Position numbers and translations under genes: made by a program. 64,000 bases of DNA from Polyangiaceae bacterium (lineage in GTDB: Bacteria > Myxococcota_A > Polyangia > Polyangiales > Polyangiaceae), in contig JADJXL010000025.1 of assembly GCA_016715885.1 (NCBI GenBank), positions 1,054,001 to 1,118,000 of the forward strand, written 5' to 3'. This document shows, piece by piece, positions 52,761 through 62,631 of this stretch. How positions within the stretch are numbered: position 1 is the first letter of the stretch; each line of letters opens with the position of its first letter. The notes under the pieces were generated by a model. That model was not told where the DNA came from, did no database searches, and was given only the letters and a program-made list of their open reading frames with translations.

Positions 52761-54191
52761 ATGGGGAACGGAACGAGGGGCATGGGAAACTCCTCGCGCA
52801 ACGCTGCTCGCAATCGAACGAGCAACCGCCGAGCGTCCGGATTTCTCGCATTTATTTTGGCGCTCTGCACGCTCATTCTGGGAGTCGTCACGCATGGGCA
52901 GACGGCAAAGCCCATCGTGTACGTGGCGCCCATTCGTGGTGAGATTGACAATGGCTTGGCGCCTTACGTACAGCGAGCGGTCCAAGAAGCCGAACAAGCG
53001 AATGCGGCGAGGCTCGTGATTCCGATCGACACGTTCGGCGGGCGCGTGGACGCAGCCGTCGTCATTCGCGACGCGCTGCTTGCCGCGGACGTTCCTACGG
53101 TGGTATTCGTCGACCATCGTGCAATCTCGGCCGGCGCGCTCATTGCATTGGCGGCCGAGGACATCGCAATGGCAACGGGCGCAACCATTGGTGCAGCCGC
53201 GCCGGTTGTTGCAGGTCCCGGTGGCGAAAGCACGGACGCCGGAGAAAAGGCCACGTCATATGTGCGCAAAGAATTCCGAGCGACCGCGGAAGCGCGAGGC
53301 AGACCGCCGGAAATTGCGGAGGCTATGGTCGATGCGGATGTCGAGATCGTTGGAATCGTCGAAAAAGGGAAGCTCGTCACGTTGACGACCGAGGAGGCGC
53401 TTCGTTATGATATCGCCAATTACCGTGCCGAGACGCTCGACGACGTTCTCAGCCATTATGGATTGTCGGATGCGGAAATTCGCACGCTCGCACCGAATTG
53501 GGCCGAGGCCGTCGTTCGATTTTTGACGTCGCCCGTGTTGAGCTCGCTATTGCTGGCGCTCGGAATGCTGGGCCTCTTCGTCGAGCTTCGGACGCCGGCG
53601 TTCGGCATCCCAGGGCTCGTCGGACTCGTTTGTCTCGGCCTATTTTTCTGGTCGCACATGCTCATCGCGCTCGTCGGCTGGGAGGAGGTTGCGCTCGTCG
53701 CCGTGGGCGTCATCCTGATTGCTGTCGAAGTTTTCATCATTCCAGGGTTTGGCATTGCAGGCGTCATCGGGGCGATTGCACTGCTCGCGGGTCTCGGCAT
53801 GAGCTTCGTTGGCGCAGGCGTGACGGTCGAGGGCATTCTCACGGCCGCGACACGCGTCGCCATTGCGCTCGCCGTGGCGCTCGCTGGGGCGGCATTGCTA
53901 TTGAAGTTTTTGCCGCGATTGCCATTTGGTCGCCACCTCGTCCTCGAATCCAGCCTCGCACCATTGGAGCCGTCGACATCTGGAACGACTCCAATCGATA
54001 TGGTTTTTCCCGGGGATCTCGGCCGAGCGGCGTCGGCGCTGCGTCCGTCGGGTATTGCGGAATTCACGGGCATGCGCCTCGATGCGATGACCGAGGGTGA
54101 ATTCATTCCCGCGGGAGCGCCGGTCGAAGTGACGCGAGTGGAGCAAAGCCACGTCATCGTGAAGCGTGTGGTGGAGACAGGAAAGGGGTAA
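52761..54191 (+). CDS. nfeD: NfeD-type membrane serine protease
   Basis: This 476-residue protein has a signal peptide or helix at about 27-46, a ClpP-like protease domain (about 50-240: IDTFGGRVDAA, then HRAISAGALIALAA with catalytic Ser123; a Lys about 40 residues later, Lys163, fits the Ser-Lys dyad), four to five membrane helices (about 255-390) and a C-terminal OB fold (LDAMTEGEFIPAGAPVEVTRVEQSHVIV, key part EFIPAGAPVEV). It cleaves stomatin-like partners in archaeal homologues. floA follows after 5 bases, the usual partner gene. The ATG at 52782 is an alternative start. Confidence 0.93.
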   Translation: MGNGTRGMGNSSRNAARNRTSNRRASGFLAFILALCTLILGVVTHGQTAKPIVYVAPIRGEIDNGLAPYVQRAVQEAEQANAARLVIPIDTFGGRVDAAVVIRDALLAADVPTVVFVDHRAISAGALIALAAEDIAMATGATIGAAAPVVAGPGGESTDAGEKATSYVRKEFRATAEARGRPPEIAEAMVDADVEIVGIVEKGKLVTLTTEEALRYDIANYRAETLDDVLSHYGLSDAEIRTLAPNWAEAVVRFLTSPVLSSLLLALGMLGLFVELRTPAFGIPGLVGLVCLGLFFWSHMLIALVGWEEVALVAVGVILIAVEVFIIPGFGIAGVIGAIALLAGLGMSFVGAGVTVEGILTAATRVAIALAVALAGAALLLKFLPRLPFGRHLVLESSLAPLEPSTSGTTPIDMVFPGDLGRAASALRPSGIAEFTGMRLDAMTEGEFIPAGAPVEVTRVEQSHVIVKRVVETGKG

Positions 54192-54196
54192 TTGCC

Positions 54197-55162
54197 ATGT
54201 TTGGCCTGGAGCTCGGGATCGTCGGATTGGTCGTCCTCGTTCTCGCGGTGCTCTTCGTGGGTTTGTACTTGATTCCCATCCCGCTGTGGATTGCGGCGTG
54301 GGCATCGGGCGCCTATGTGGGGCTTTCGACGCTCATCGGTATGCGTTTTCGTCGCGTGCCGCCGAGCACGGTCGTAAACGCCCGCATCAGCGCGGTCAAA
54401 GCGGGTCTCGACATAAGCACGGACGATCTCGAGGCGCATTTTCTGGCGGGTGGGCACGTCGAACGTGTCGTACAGGCGCTCATTTCGGCCGACAAGGCAA
54501 ACATCCATTTACCATTGAAACGCGCTGCCGCCATCGACCTTGCAGGGCGCGACGTACTGGATGCCGTGAAAATGTCGGTGCTTCCGCGCGTCATCGAGAC
54601 GCCACGAATCGCCGCGGTGGCCAAAGACGGTATCCAACTGATTGCGGTTGCCCGAGTTACGGTGCGCACCAATCTCGATCGGTTGGTCGGCGGCGCAGGT
54701 GAAGAAACGGTCATTGCGCGCGTGGGCGAAGGAATGGTCAGCACGATTGGATCGGCTTCGACGCACAAAGAAGTGCTCGAGAACCCGGATCACATTTCCA
54801 AAAATGTCCTGTCGCGAGGTCTCGACGCCGGCACCGCATTCGAAATTTTGTCCATCGACATCGCGGATGTCGACGTTGGCGCGAACATTGGCGCCAAATT
54901 GCAGATCGATCAGGCGGACGCCGACAAGCAAATTGCTCAGGCGAAAGCGGAAGAGCGGCGTGCAATGGCGGTGGCATTGGAGCAAGAAATGCGTGCAAAG
55001 GTCGTGGAAGCGGAAGCAGATGTGCCGCGTGCAATGGCGGAAGCCTTCCGCAGCGGAAACCTCGGTGTCATGGACTACTACCGCATGCGAAATGTCCAAG
55101 CCGACACGTCCATGCGTCAATCGGTCGCAAATGACATCGTGCCTGCGGTCGGACAGCGGTGA
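54197..55162 (+). CDS. floA: Flotillin-like protein FloA
   Basis: This 321-residue protein has two N-terminal hydrophobic segments (about 5-50), a PHB/SPFH domain (about 60-230, with VVNARISAVKAG, LAGGHVERVVQALI, AFEILSIDIADVDVG) and a coiled helix with heptads (about 235-275: DADKQIAQAKAEERRAMAVALEQE, key part AQAKAEERRAMAV). It organises lipid microdomains in the membrane. A GGAAAGGGG ribosome site lies just upstream, and nfeD is 5 bases before it. The last codons overlap the start of the repeat-containing gene. Confidence 0.93.
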   Translation: MFGLELGIVGLVVLVLAVLFVGLYLIPIPLWIAAWASGAYVGLSTLIGMRFRRVPPSTVVNARISAVKAGLDISTDDLEAHFLAGGHVERVVQALISADKANIHLPLKRAAAIDLAGRDVLDAVKMSVLPRVIETPRIAAVAKDGIQLIAVARVTVRTNLDRLVGGAGEETVIARVGEGMVSTIGSASTHKEVLENPDHISKNVLSRGLDAGTAFEILSIDIADVDVGANIGAKLQIDQADADKQIAQAKAEERRAMAVALEQEMRAKVVEAEADVPRAMAEAFRSGNLGVMDYYRMRNVQADTSMRQSVANDIVPAVGQR

Positions 55163-55701
55163 TCGACATGGAACCCTTCGCCCTGCTGGCGTTCATCATA
55201 TTCCTCGCAATCATGACCTTCGCGCCCATTCTTTTGGGCTACATTGCGAAAAAACTCGAGGTCGAGGTCGAGCAGCGCAAGGCGGCGACAAAGGCAAATG
55301 CGCCGCCCCGACCACCAACTCGGCCACGCTCGTCACGAGAAACGCATCCTCTTTCATTCGAAAGACCGTCTAGACCCCCGATGACGCTCGAAGCGATCCC
55401 GCCGAAGTGGGCGCCACATGAGCCCATTGCGCCGCATGAGCCCATTGCGCCGCATGAGCCCATTGCGCCGCATGAGCCCATTGCGCCACATGAGCCCATT
55501 GCGCATCGCAGGCCGCCAGCGCGCGTGACACGCCGCCGAGACATTACCAAGACGCGTCCGACACGTACGAGGGCCATGCTCTTGGGACGACCTATCGATG
55601 TGCGTCGAGGCATTCTCCTCGCAAGTCTTTTGGGGCCGCCACGTGGCATTGATCCGGATGCCGATTTGTTGGGAAAGCCGCCTGGAGACCGAAACGTTTG
55701 A
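55159..55701 (+). CDS. Small membrane protein with HEPIAP repeats
   Basis: The GTG start (55159) overlaps the floA TGA by four bases; an ATG at 55168 is also possible. The 180-residue protein has one membrane helix (about 6-28), a charged linker (EVEVEQRKAATK), then five perfect six-residue repeats HEPIAP (residues about 87-116), and an Arg-rich C-terminus (RARVTRRRDITK-like). The position after floA matches yqfB in Bacillus operons, but the sequence does not. The role is unknown; a floA-linked membrane accessory is inferred from context. Confidence 0.7.
   Translation: MIDMEPFALLAFIIFLAIMTFAPILLGYIAKKLEVEVEQRKAATKANAPPRPPTRPRSSRETHPLSFERPSRPPMTLEAIPPKWAPHEPIAPHEPIAPHEPIAPHEPIAPHEPIAHRRPPARVTRRRDITKTRPTRTRAMLLGRPIDVRRGILLASLLGPPRGIDPDADLLGKPPGDRNV
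55417..55506. repeat. Five tandem 18-base repeats in coding sequence
   Basis: The unit CATGAGCCCATTGCGCCG is repeated five times with changes only in the last bases of copies 4 and 5. The unit length is a multiple of three and stays in frame (HEPIAP). Near-identity at third codon positions points to recent expansion. Confidence 0.9.
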
Positions 55702-55843
55702 TGGGCACGCGGCGGAAATGCGAGAGTTCCGGACGGAAGACGGGCGGCTCTTGGCGATCAACCACCAAACGTTCGCGAGAATTCCTGATGTCGTCCATGC
55801 AGGTAGCGCTTGCGCTTTAGGCGAAATAAGGGAAACTGACGTC

Positions 55844-56089
55844 ATGTCCACGAGTACCAAGCGGCAAATTCTCGAGACTCTCGACGACCTACCCGAACAG
55901 AGCCTTGCAACAGTCGCCGAGTTTGTCGAGTTCCTTCGGGCAAAGGCCGTCGGTGGCCCAATCACGCGGCTTGCCGTACCAACGAACGAGCCTCGCCCTT
56001 ACGGTTTGGCTGCTGGCGAATTCACTACTCCGGCGGACTTCGACGAACCATTACCTTCAGAAATTCTTGATGCATTCGAGGGCCGATGA
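55844..56089 (+). CDS. vapB: VapB-type antitoxin
   Basis: This 81-residue protein starts at ATG 55844 (MSTSTKRQILETLDDL). The first 40 residues are helical (LDDLPEQSLATVAEFVEFLRAK, key part VAEFVEFLRAK), like DUF2281/Phd-type antitoxins. The C-terminal half is extended and proline-rich (EPLPSEILDAFEGR), as in toxin-binding tails. Its stop overlaps the toxin start by ATGA, the usual toxin-antitoxin coupling. No DNA-binding motif can be defined by eye. Confidence 0.8.
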   Translation: MSTSTKRQILETLDDLPEQSLATVAEFVEFLRAKAVGGPITRLAVPTNEPRPYGLAAGEFTTPADFDEPLPSEILDAFEGR

Positions 56090-56490
56090 AAATTCTTTTG
56101 GATACGCACGTATTCTTGTGGTTCATCACAGCCGATCGTCGAATGAATCCCACTGTGCGCGACGGACTTCGGGATTCCACGAATAGCGTATTTCTCAGTG
56201 TGGTATCAGTTTGGGAGATTATCGTAAAATATCGCATTGGGAAGCTGGAGCTGCCGGCCCCACCCGATACTTATTTGCGAGCGCAGCGTGTTCGCCATCG
56301 AATCGAAAGTTTGCCGCTCGATGAAGCCAGCGTCGAGCACCTCAGCCGCATTGCTCTGATCCACCGGGACCCATTCGATCGAATGCTCGTTTGTCAAGCC
56401 ATCGAACACGACATGGTTTTGGCGACTGAAGATCACATGCTACAGGCCTACACGACAGCGGTTGATGGAACCCCCTGGCGAAAGCCATGA
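56086..56490 (+). CDS. vapC: VapC-type PIN-domain toxin
   Basis: This 134-residue PIN endoribonuclease has the acidic metal-binding set Asp6 (LLDTHVFLWF), Glu44 (SVWEIIVKYR), Asp95/Asp98 (IHRDPFDRML) and Glu115/Asp116 (LATEDHML). All are present, so it should be active. It cleaves RNA, commonly tRNA or rRNA, when free of antitoxin. It overlaps vapB by four bases. The base composition is lower in GC than its neighbours, a possible sign of acquisition. Confidence 0.93.
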   Translation: MKILLDTHVFLWFITADRRMNPTVRDGLRDSTNSVFLSVVSVWEIIVKYRIGKLELPAPPDTYLRAQRVRHRIESLPLDEASVEHLSRIALIHRDPFDRMLVCQAIEHDMVLATEDHMLQAYTTAVDGTPWRKP

Positions 56491-56673
56491 GCGCGGGCAG
56501 GCAACTTCCGTACAATCAGTCACATTCCCCACCACTCCTCGTCGCCAAGCTCCTTCGGCCTTGTCAACCGTACACGCAGCCGCGGGGCAGAGGCGCGGAC
56601 AGCAGACTGCCAAGACGCCTGTAAGGTTCCCGCGAGCGCATCGTTTTGTTGCCGTCTTCGGAGGAACGCCGCG

Positions 56674-58134
56674 ATGCTGAATCGATCACCGCTATTCGTC
56701 TTTCTTGCAGCCGCATTGCTTGCCGGATGTGCCAACAAAACAACATCGATCGATCGCACCATCGATCAGCGCAAGAACATCGAAGTCGCCGTCTCGGACC
56801 CCGGACCGGTCATTTCTGCATCGGACATCATGGCGCTCGAATCGACCACATCGAACCTCTTCGTTCGCGCGAACAAACCAGGCACCGTGGATGTGCGCCT
56901 GAGAATCAAGGCAAAGTCGATTCCGGGCACGCCGCGTCCACCCATCAACCTTTCCGTCGTCGTCGACACGTCAGCATCGATGGAAGGCGCAGCCATGGAA
57001 GACGCCAAAGCTGCATGTGCGGCATTGCTCGACAAACTGTCCCCGGGTGACCGGCTCGCGCTGGTTGCTTTCCATTCCGGCGTCGACGTTTTGGTTCCAT
57101 CGACCGTGCTGACGACCAAGAACATGGCCGAAATTCGCAGTAAAATTGCGGCCATGAAGCCGTTTGGCACAACGAACCTCGCGGCAGGTTTGTCCGCAGG
57201 CCTTGCCGAAGCGCAAAAGAATTTCCGCGGCGACGGCATCAATCGCGTGGTTTTGCTGGGTGATGGCGTCCCCAATGATGCTTCGCCTCTCGCATCGCTC
57301 GCGCAATCGGCAGGACAAAACAAAATATCCATCACGGCGCTCGGATTGGGCCTCGAATACGACGAAACCGTGATGAGCATGATCGCGCTCAATTCTGGCG
57401 GGAAATACCACTACGTCAAGGAATCGGCGAAGGTTGCCCAGATGTTTCAAGATGAAGTCTTGCGTCTTCAGCGCGTGGTTGCGCGAAGTGCCACGCTTCG
57501 ACTGGCCACTGGCCCCGGCGTGCACATCCAAAGCGTCGTCGGATTGCCCATGGCAAGTCCGTCGAACGTCGTGCTGGGCGACTTGATCGAGGGTGAAGAA
57601 AGGGATGTCGTGGTACGTTTGTCCCTGCCCGCAAAACACGATGGTTCGGTCGTCGAGCTCATGGATGCGGAAATCGTCGTCGATCATCCGACCGCACCCG
57701 GACAACACCTGATCGAACGAACGTTTGCTTCGGTAAAATCGACGTCGGATGCGGCGCAAATCGCATCGGCTCGCAATCGGGATGTCGAACGGTCGGCTGC
57801 GCGAACCGACTTTGCCGATAGAATCGTGCGCGCCGTCGCGGCTGCGCGAAGTGGCAATCTACCCCTGGCCATGTCGCTGCTCGATACGGCGGAAAAAGAA
57901 GCGAAATCATTGGCCAAGGACCTCGAAGATCCCATTTTGGCAGAAAAAGTCGATAGCGTCGGACCCTTGCGCCGTTCGCTGCCATCGCTCGTGCGTCGAG
58001 AGGTCGTGTCTCCGGTGATGCCCGATGCACCGGGCCTCCCAATACCGCGCAAGCCCATGGCGGGTGCCCCTGCGCCGGCTGCAATCGTGATGGATGCGCA
58101 AGCCGAAGCGATGAGCGCAATACAAGGGCGCTAA
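56674..58134 (+). CDS. VWA-domain lipoprotein
   Basis: The 486-residue precursor has lipobox ALLAGCAN (Cys19). The von Willebrand A domain spans about 93-270 with MIDAS residues in VVVDTSASMEG, in FGTTNLAAG and in LLGDGVPND, so metal-dependent ligand binding is intact. A beta-rich domain follows (about 275-375), then a helical part (RIVRAVAAARSGNLPLAMSLLDTAEKEA, key part AAARSGNLPLAMSLL). It is probably anchored to a membrane facing the periplasm. It ends 13 bases from the stop of the convergent kinase gene. Confidence 0.85.
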   Translation: MLNRSPLFVFLAAALLAGCANKTTSIDRTIDQRKNIEVAVSDPGPVISASDIMALESTTSNLFVRANKPGTVDVRLRIKAKSIPGTPRPPINLSVVVDTSASMEGAAMEDAKAACAALLDKLSPGDRLALVAFHSGVDVLVPSTVLTTKNMAEIRSKIAAMKPFGTTNLAAGLSAGLAEAQKNFRGDGINRVVLLGDGVPNDASPLASLAQSAGQNKISITALGLGLEYDETVMSMIALNSGGKYHYVKESAKVAQMFQDEVLRLQRVVARSATLRLATGPGVHIQSVVGLPMASPSNVVLGDLIEGEERDVVVRLSLPAKHDGSVVELMDAEIVVDHPTAPGQHLIERTFASVKSTSDAAQIASARNRDVERSAARTDFADRIVRAVAAARSGNLPLAMSLLDTAEKEAKSLAKDLEDPILAEKVDSVGPLRRSLPSLVRREVVSPVMPDAPGLPIPRKPMAGAPAPAAIVMDAQAEAMSAIQGR

Positions 58135-58147
58135 ACGATCCCTCGAT

Positions 58148-59646
58148 TCACGACTTCTTCTTCACCGGCGCTCGGAATTTGTAAAGCACGTGCGACCCTG
58201 CGCAAAAATCGTGGAATGCCCGGTGACGCTTGTTGAACGCCGCGAGGACGATGCCTCCTGCATAAACCAGTGAATGCAAGACGTACGTCGCCACGACCGG
58301 TCCGAGGAGCGCCTTGACCTCTTCGAGCTCTGCGAGTTTACCAATGGAAGTGGTCAAGGCGGAAATGCCTTGCGTCAATAGAATGAGCACGCCGAGGAAG
58401 ATCGGTCCCCACAGAGACGCCGCCGTACGAACGAGAGCTCGAAGGAGCCCCAGCGGCCGCCCATCGAGACGTTTTACTTCAATGCGCAGCGCCCGTTTGC
58501 CGAGCGTTTGTCCGCCATAAGCGTGGCTGATGATCACGTAAAGCAAATAGACGATGATTCCTGGCCAGCGCAAAAGAGCCACGAGCGCACTGGCAATCGC
58601 CGTATCCATCGCAACCGCTGCACCTCGCTGCCAAAACCCCGCATATTCAATGGCTTCCGGTGCCGCCGCTTCGAGCGCCGCCAGGAGCTCCTCGTGCGTC
58701 GCAAAACGTTCGTTCGGAGTTTTGGCCAAAAGCCGGTCGAAAACGAAACCCAGCCGAGGCGAAACATCGGGGCGCGTTTGCACGATCGAAGGCGCAGTAT
58801 CACGCAAATGTTTGGAAATGATGTCGAAAGGAGCCTCGCCCTCGAATGGAGGTTTGCCCGTGATGAGATGGTAAAACGCGCAGCCGAGCGAATACATGTC
58901 GGCGCGATGATCGAGCGGTTTGTTGTTGACCTGCTCCGGTGAAATGTAGAGCGGCGTTCCGACGATGGTCCCTGCAAGCGTCGAGCTCGGTTTCGCGCCC
59001 GTTGCTTTGGCGAGTCCAAAGTCGGCGATCTTGAGGTTTCCGTGTTGATCGACGAGCATGTTGCCCGGTTTGATGTCGCGGTGCACGAGCCCTGCTGCAT
59101 ATGCGGCGCGAAGTCCATGAACCGCTTGCATCATCCATACGCGAGCTTTTTCCGGATCGAGCAGCTCACGCCTTTCGACGATTCCTTCGAGCGATCCACC
59201 GTCTACGTATTCCATCGCAAAATAGAGCGAGCCGCGCCCATTACCTTCCGCCTGAGGTACTCGGCCAATGTAATAAATTCGCACGATGTGCGGCGATACG
59301 AGCCGAGCTTGGGCACGAGCTTCATGAATGAAACGTTCTTGCGCTTCGGGATTGACGGCGTATTCATCCGGGAGCACTTTGATGGCGACCTGCCTATCGA
59401 GCGACATGTCGTGCGCCAAGTACACGGCGCCCATACCGCCACATCCAACGCGCCTTTCGATCCGAAAGTGGTCGATCCCATCCCGACGATACGATCGCCG
59501 TCGGACGGAATGATGATCGGGCGATCCGGTGGTACCGAAGGAATCGTCGCGCTGAATTCACTGACCGCAGAATTGACGCCGGCAGGCGTGACGCTCGCCA
59601 ACCTCACGGCCGCTCGTTCGGCTTCGGACTTGGTCAGGTTCGACAT
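58148..59646 (-). pseudogene. Ser/Thr kinase with RDD membrane domain, split by a frameshift
   Basis: The main frame (58148-59434, 428 residues from the first ATG) starts inside the glycine loop (MGAVYLAHD) and has no usable start before the upstream TGA. Reading back in this frame gives FRIERRVGCGGMGAVY, a complete kinase start. The natural N-terminus lies in the next frame: MSNLTKSEAE (59646) to DRIVGMGSTTF. A single missing base near 59464-59468 would join them into 499 residues. The kinase has VAIKVL, HRDIKPGN, DFGLAK and GTPLYISPEQ; the C-terminal part is an RDD-type membrane domain (WQRGAAVAMDTAI, then GQTLGKRALRIEV). Either a real frameshift or a sequencing error. Confidence 0.7.
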
Positions 59647-59885
59647 CGCAGTACCGGATCGCGGCCGGCCCGTTGGAATAAGCCGGCGCGCCGAGCCTAC
59701 CAAGAGGAGGCAGGCGATGGGAAGAGGATTTTCGCGATCGCGTGACGGGTCGCTGACGATTTACGAACGCGCCCGTGCGGGTGCGTCGGATCATTCGCGC
59801 CCCAAGAGGCGAATCCGCGAAACTTTGTCCACGCAGATGAGCGCAATCGAAAATGGTGCAATGGAAATCGATAGCGCAGCTAGAA

Positions 59886-61269
59886 TCAAGTTCGCCCGCG
59901 CGAGCGTTGCATGCGGTCGGTGGTCACGATGGCGAAACCAATGATGACCGTCCGATACACGAGCGACAAGAAGGCACTTCCAGCTTCGGCCATGTTGATC
60001 ACTTGGAACGTGATGCCGAAATAGAGCAGCAGCCGCAGCGAATCTCGTTCGGCAAAAGGCGTGGCCAATTTCCAGAGCTTGCCACACACGACGCCGAGGA
60101 GGCTCATGCCGAGGAGCACCCCCGGCCACCCAAAATTCCAATAAAGCTCGCCTGGTGCCGTTTGTCCCAGCGAAGTGGTAGCGGTTTCTTCGCTGCGCGC
60201 TTGTCCCAAATATTCTGAAAACCATGCGCCGCGAGTGACCGATGGTTTGTCGGGCCATATCGCGCGAGGAATGAATGCATAAACGAGGTAATCCATGCCT
60301 TCGCCATACATGAACCCAACTCGTTCGACTTCGCTGTAAATGCACGCGGTTGCAGTCGCATCGAAAGCACGTTCGAGAAACCGTGGAAGCTGTTTGTCGG
60401 TGCCCGCTTCGTCTTCGTAATCCCCACGCGAATACGTACGAATGATCCGGCTCATGTGCGATTCGTGGGTATCTGCGCGCGCCGTGCGCGACGTCATGAC
60501 CACCGGCGCAATCACACTGACGTACCAAACGAACATCACGCCGCTGAGCAACGGCACGTATCGACGCAATTTTTGATCGCGAAGAAAGAGCCATAGAGCC
60601 GGCATGAAGCTGAACATGAGATACGCTTTCGAGCCGGAGTTCAGGTTGGTCGCGAATTCGATGGTCGTTCCGCCCAGGAGCAGAAGCCAGAAAAAACCAT
60701 TTCGCTTTCTAGGATCACGACTGAGCACGAAAGCAGCGAGGGCCGAAGTGGAACCGAAGTGCATGACACCCGCAATGGCCCCGAGCGAGCTCACGACGTT
60801 CGGCGCCAAGCGAAAAACCATGCTCAAAAGCCAAAGGCCCAAGAGCGCGTGCATCCGTGGACGATGTTCGACGCTCGGCGCAATCGTGACGATGGGCCGC
60901 GCCCATTGCATGCCCGCGTGAAGGGCGACGTTGCCGACGACCATGATGACATACCCCGCAGCAATGTCATCCGGCCGAAGTATTTTTACGGAATACAGAA
61001 TCGGATCGCCGTCCGATATGATGTTGGCATAATGAATCGCGCTCGGCCCGACCGGCGGCCAAAACCAGGCAAAAAAGCGCGCTCAGAGGACTCACGAACA
61101 GCGGCGCCCGTCGCAGCTCCGTGATGGCCAGCGTGGCGTACACGCCCATGCCGACGGCGCCTGAAATATAGAGCATCGTGGCCGGTTCCAGGCCGACCAG
61201 CCACAAAAGAACGACCAGCATGAGGAACCACGTATGCAATACGAGCGGTGCATAACGTCGGTCATTCAT
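59886..61269 (-). pseudogene. O-antigen-polymerase-like membrane protein, split by a frameshift
   Basis: Two frames together form one multi-pass protein. The N-terminal part starts at 61269 (MNDRRYAPLVLHTWFLMLVVL, key part LHTWFLMLVVLLW) and runs to ALFCLVLAAG. The rest continues in another frame (FAWFWPPVGPSAIHYAN, then the long frame whose first ATG is at 60944). The switch lies at a run of six A on the plus strand (61071-61076). Removing one base gives a continuous protein of 460 residues. About ten membrane helices and a large periplasmic-type loop fit Wzy-like polymerases or O-antigen ligases. Export or polymerisation of a surface polysaccharide is inferred. Confidence 0.6.
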
Positions 61270-61833
61270 AAAATTGCGAGTCGTTCATCGCGAGATGGAA
61301 TCTAAACCGGATGCCACGAATCCGTCAGCACTTCCGCAAATTCACGCCACAGCCTGATCAGCGTTTCGTACGAAATGGCAGTTTCGGTTTCGAGCGCCCA
61401 GAAGTAGGCGATGGAGTCACCATCCAAGCGGATGATGTTACGGGTCTCGACGGGTCGTCGTGCAAGACGCGATTCGCTACTACTTGCGCGCACGATGTTC
61501 GGTCTCGCTTCACCACGCGTCGTCGTAGATCGGCGAATTCCAAGCAAACTGAGAGAATTGCGATGTGAAGATACGTCCCGGCGACGAGGTCTGGCTCTTC
61601 GTTGAACGCTCATGGCCCGGTTCTCCAATACAAGCGCTGCTCTCGATGGCACATCGAGCAAGCAGCGAGCGTCATCAACCGTCGCCCTGCTTCGATGCAC
61701 GACGTTACCGAACATTCAACCAAAGTGCAATCGAGCGACACGAGTGTCAAATGTATGATTTAACACAACACCAGGCGGAAGCATGGCTGTGTCATATCGG
61801 GAATTTCGAGCGTGACGCGCAGGCAGGTTACAG
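61270..61833. other. 564-base stretch with only a possible gene remnant
   Basis: A minus-strand frame ending at 61302 has a protein-like last 45 residues (RLDGDSIAYFWALETE, then IRLWREFAEVLTD), but the part upstream (to 61715) is Arg-rich and unconvincing, with no suitable start. It may be the 3' remnant of a decayed gene. Nothing else is seen. Confidence 0.4.
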
Positions 61834-62400
61834 TCAGGAGGATGATGTCACGGGCTTCGTCAGGCCTGCCATGCCGAGTGAAATGATGCCGCCCATGATC
61901 AAGTCCACGCCCACGATGACGCCGAGCGTCCAGAACGCGGTCCCTGGGAGCCCCGCGACGAGCAGAATACCGAGGGCCCCGCTGATGACGGCGTCGAACA
62001 AGAGCCACCCAGATGACCCCGTGCCGCGAAATTGAAAGGAGCGAATTGCTTTCGACACGGCGCTCACGACGAAAAGGACACCAATCACCAGCGTCAACGA
62101 TAGAGCACCGATGAGCGGCGTCCAAAGAATGGCGATTCCCGCAAGAACATACAGAATCGAGCTGACGATGAGCCAGCCGATCCCATGACGACGCGGATCC
62201 TCGAATCCGTGAAAAAGGCGTAGGACGCCTCCGGCAATGAGGAGCACGCCGATCACGATTGCTGCGACGAACGTCGACGCGATCGGCGCGAGAATGGCGA
62301 TGACGCCGAGCACGAGGAGCGTGATGCCGACGAATGTCATGCGCCCTCGAGTCTGCTCATCCGACGTGAACGATGGTTTGAATGGGTTCGGAACGGTCAT
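61834..62400 (-). CDS. HdeD family membrane protein
   Basis: This 188-residue protein starts at ATG 62400 (MTVPNPFKPSF). It has six membrane helices in three pairs (FVGITLLVLGVIAILAP, IVIGVLLIAGGVLRLFHG, GWLIVSSILYVLAGIAIL, LVIGVLFVVSAVSKAI, GALGILLVAGLP, VIVGVDLIMGGIISLG), typical of the DUF308/HdeD family. The E. coli member is an acid-stress inner-membrane protein; a general envelope-stress role is likely here. Confidence 0.88.
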   Translation of the reverse strand: MTVPNPFKPSFTSDEQTRGRMTFVGITLLVLGVIAILAPIASTFVAAIVIGVLLIAGGVLRLFHGFEDPRRHGIGWLIVSSILYVLAGIAILWTPLIGALSLTLVIGVLFVVSAVSKAIRSFQFRGTGSSGWLLFDAVISGALGILLVAGLPGTAFWTLGVIVGVDLIMGGIISLGMAGLTKPVTSSS

Positions 62401-62631
62401 GAGAACCGGCCGATTGCAAGAAAAATGCCACGACAAACGGCAAACCAGGCTGAACGAGCGATGCAACAATCAGCTACGCGGGCTCGGCAGCGCTTGGCGT
62501 TCGTCCCGGAACGATGTCGCCACGTTCATCAGCGTTCTGGTCGTTACGCCTTGACCTTGACAAACCTTACAATGTTTACTATCCTGAATTCAATGGATCC
62601 AGGCACGACTCAGCCATGGGATAGCTCGAAG

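Noticed and set aside
51604..53019. 471-codon plus-strand frame across selO and the nfeD start
   Set aside because: It overlaps two confident genes and has no recognisable sequence feature.
55417..55506. 18-base repeats considered as a CRISPR or iteron array
   Set aside because: Head-to-tail repeats without spacers, in frame within a coding sequence.
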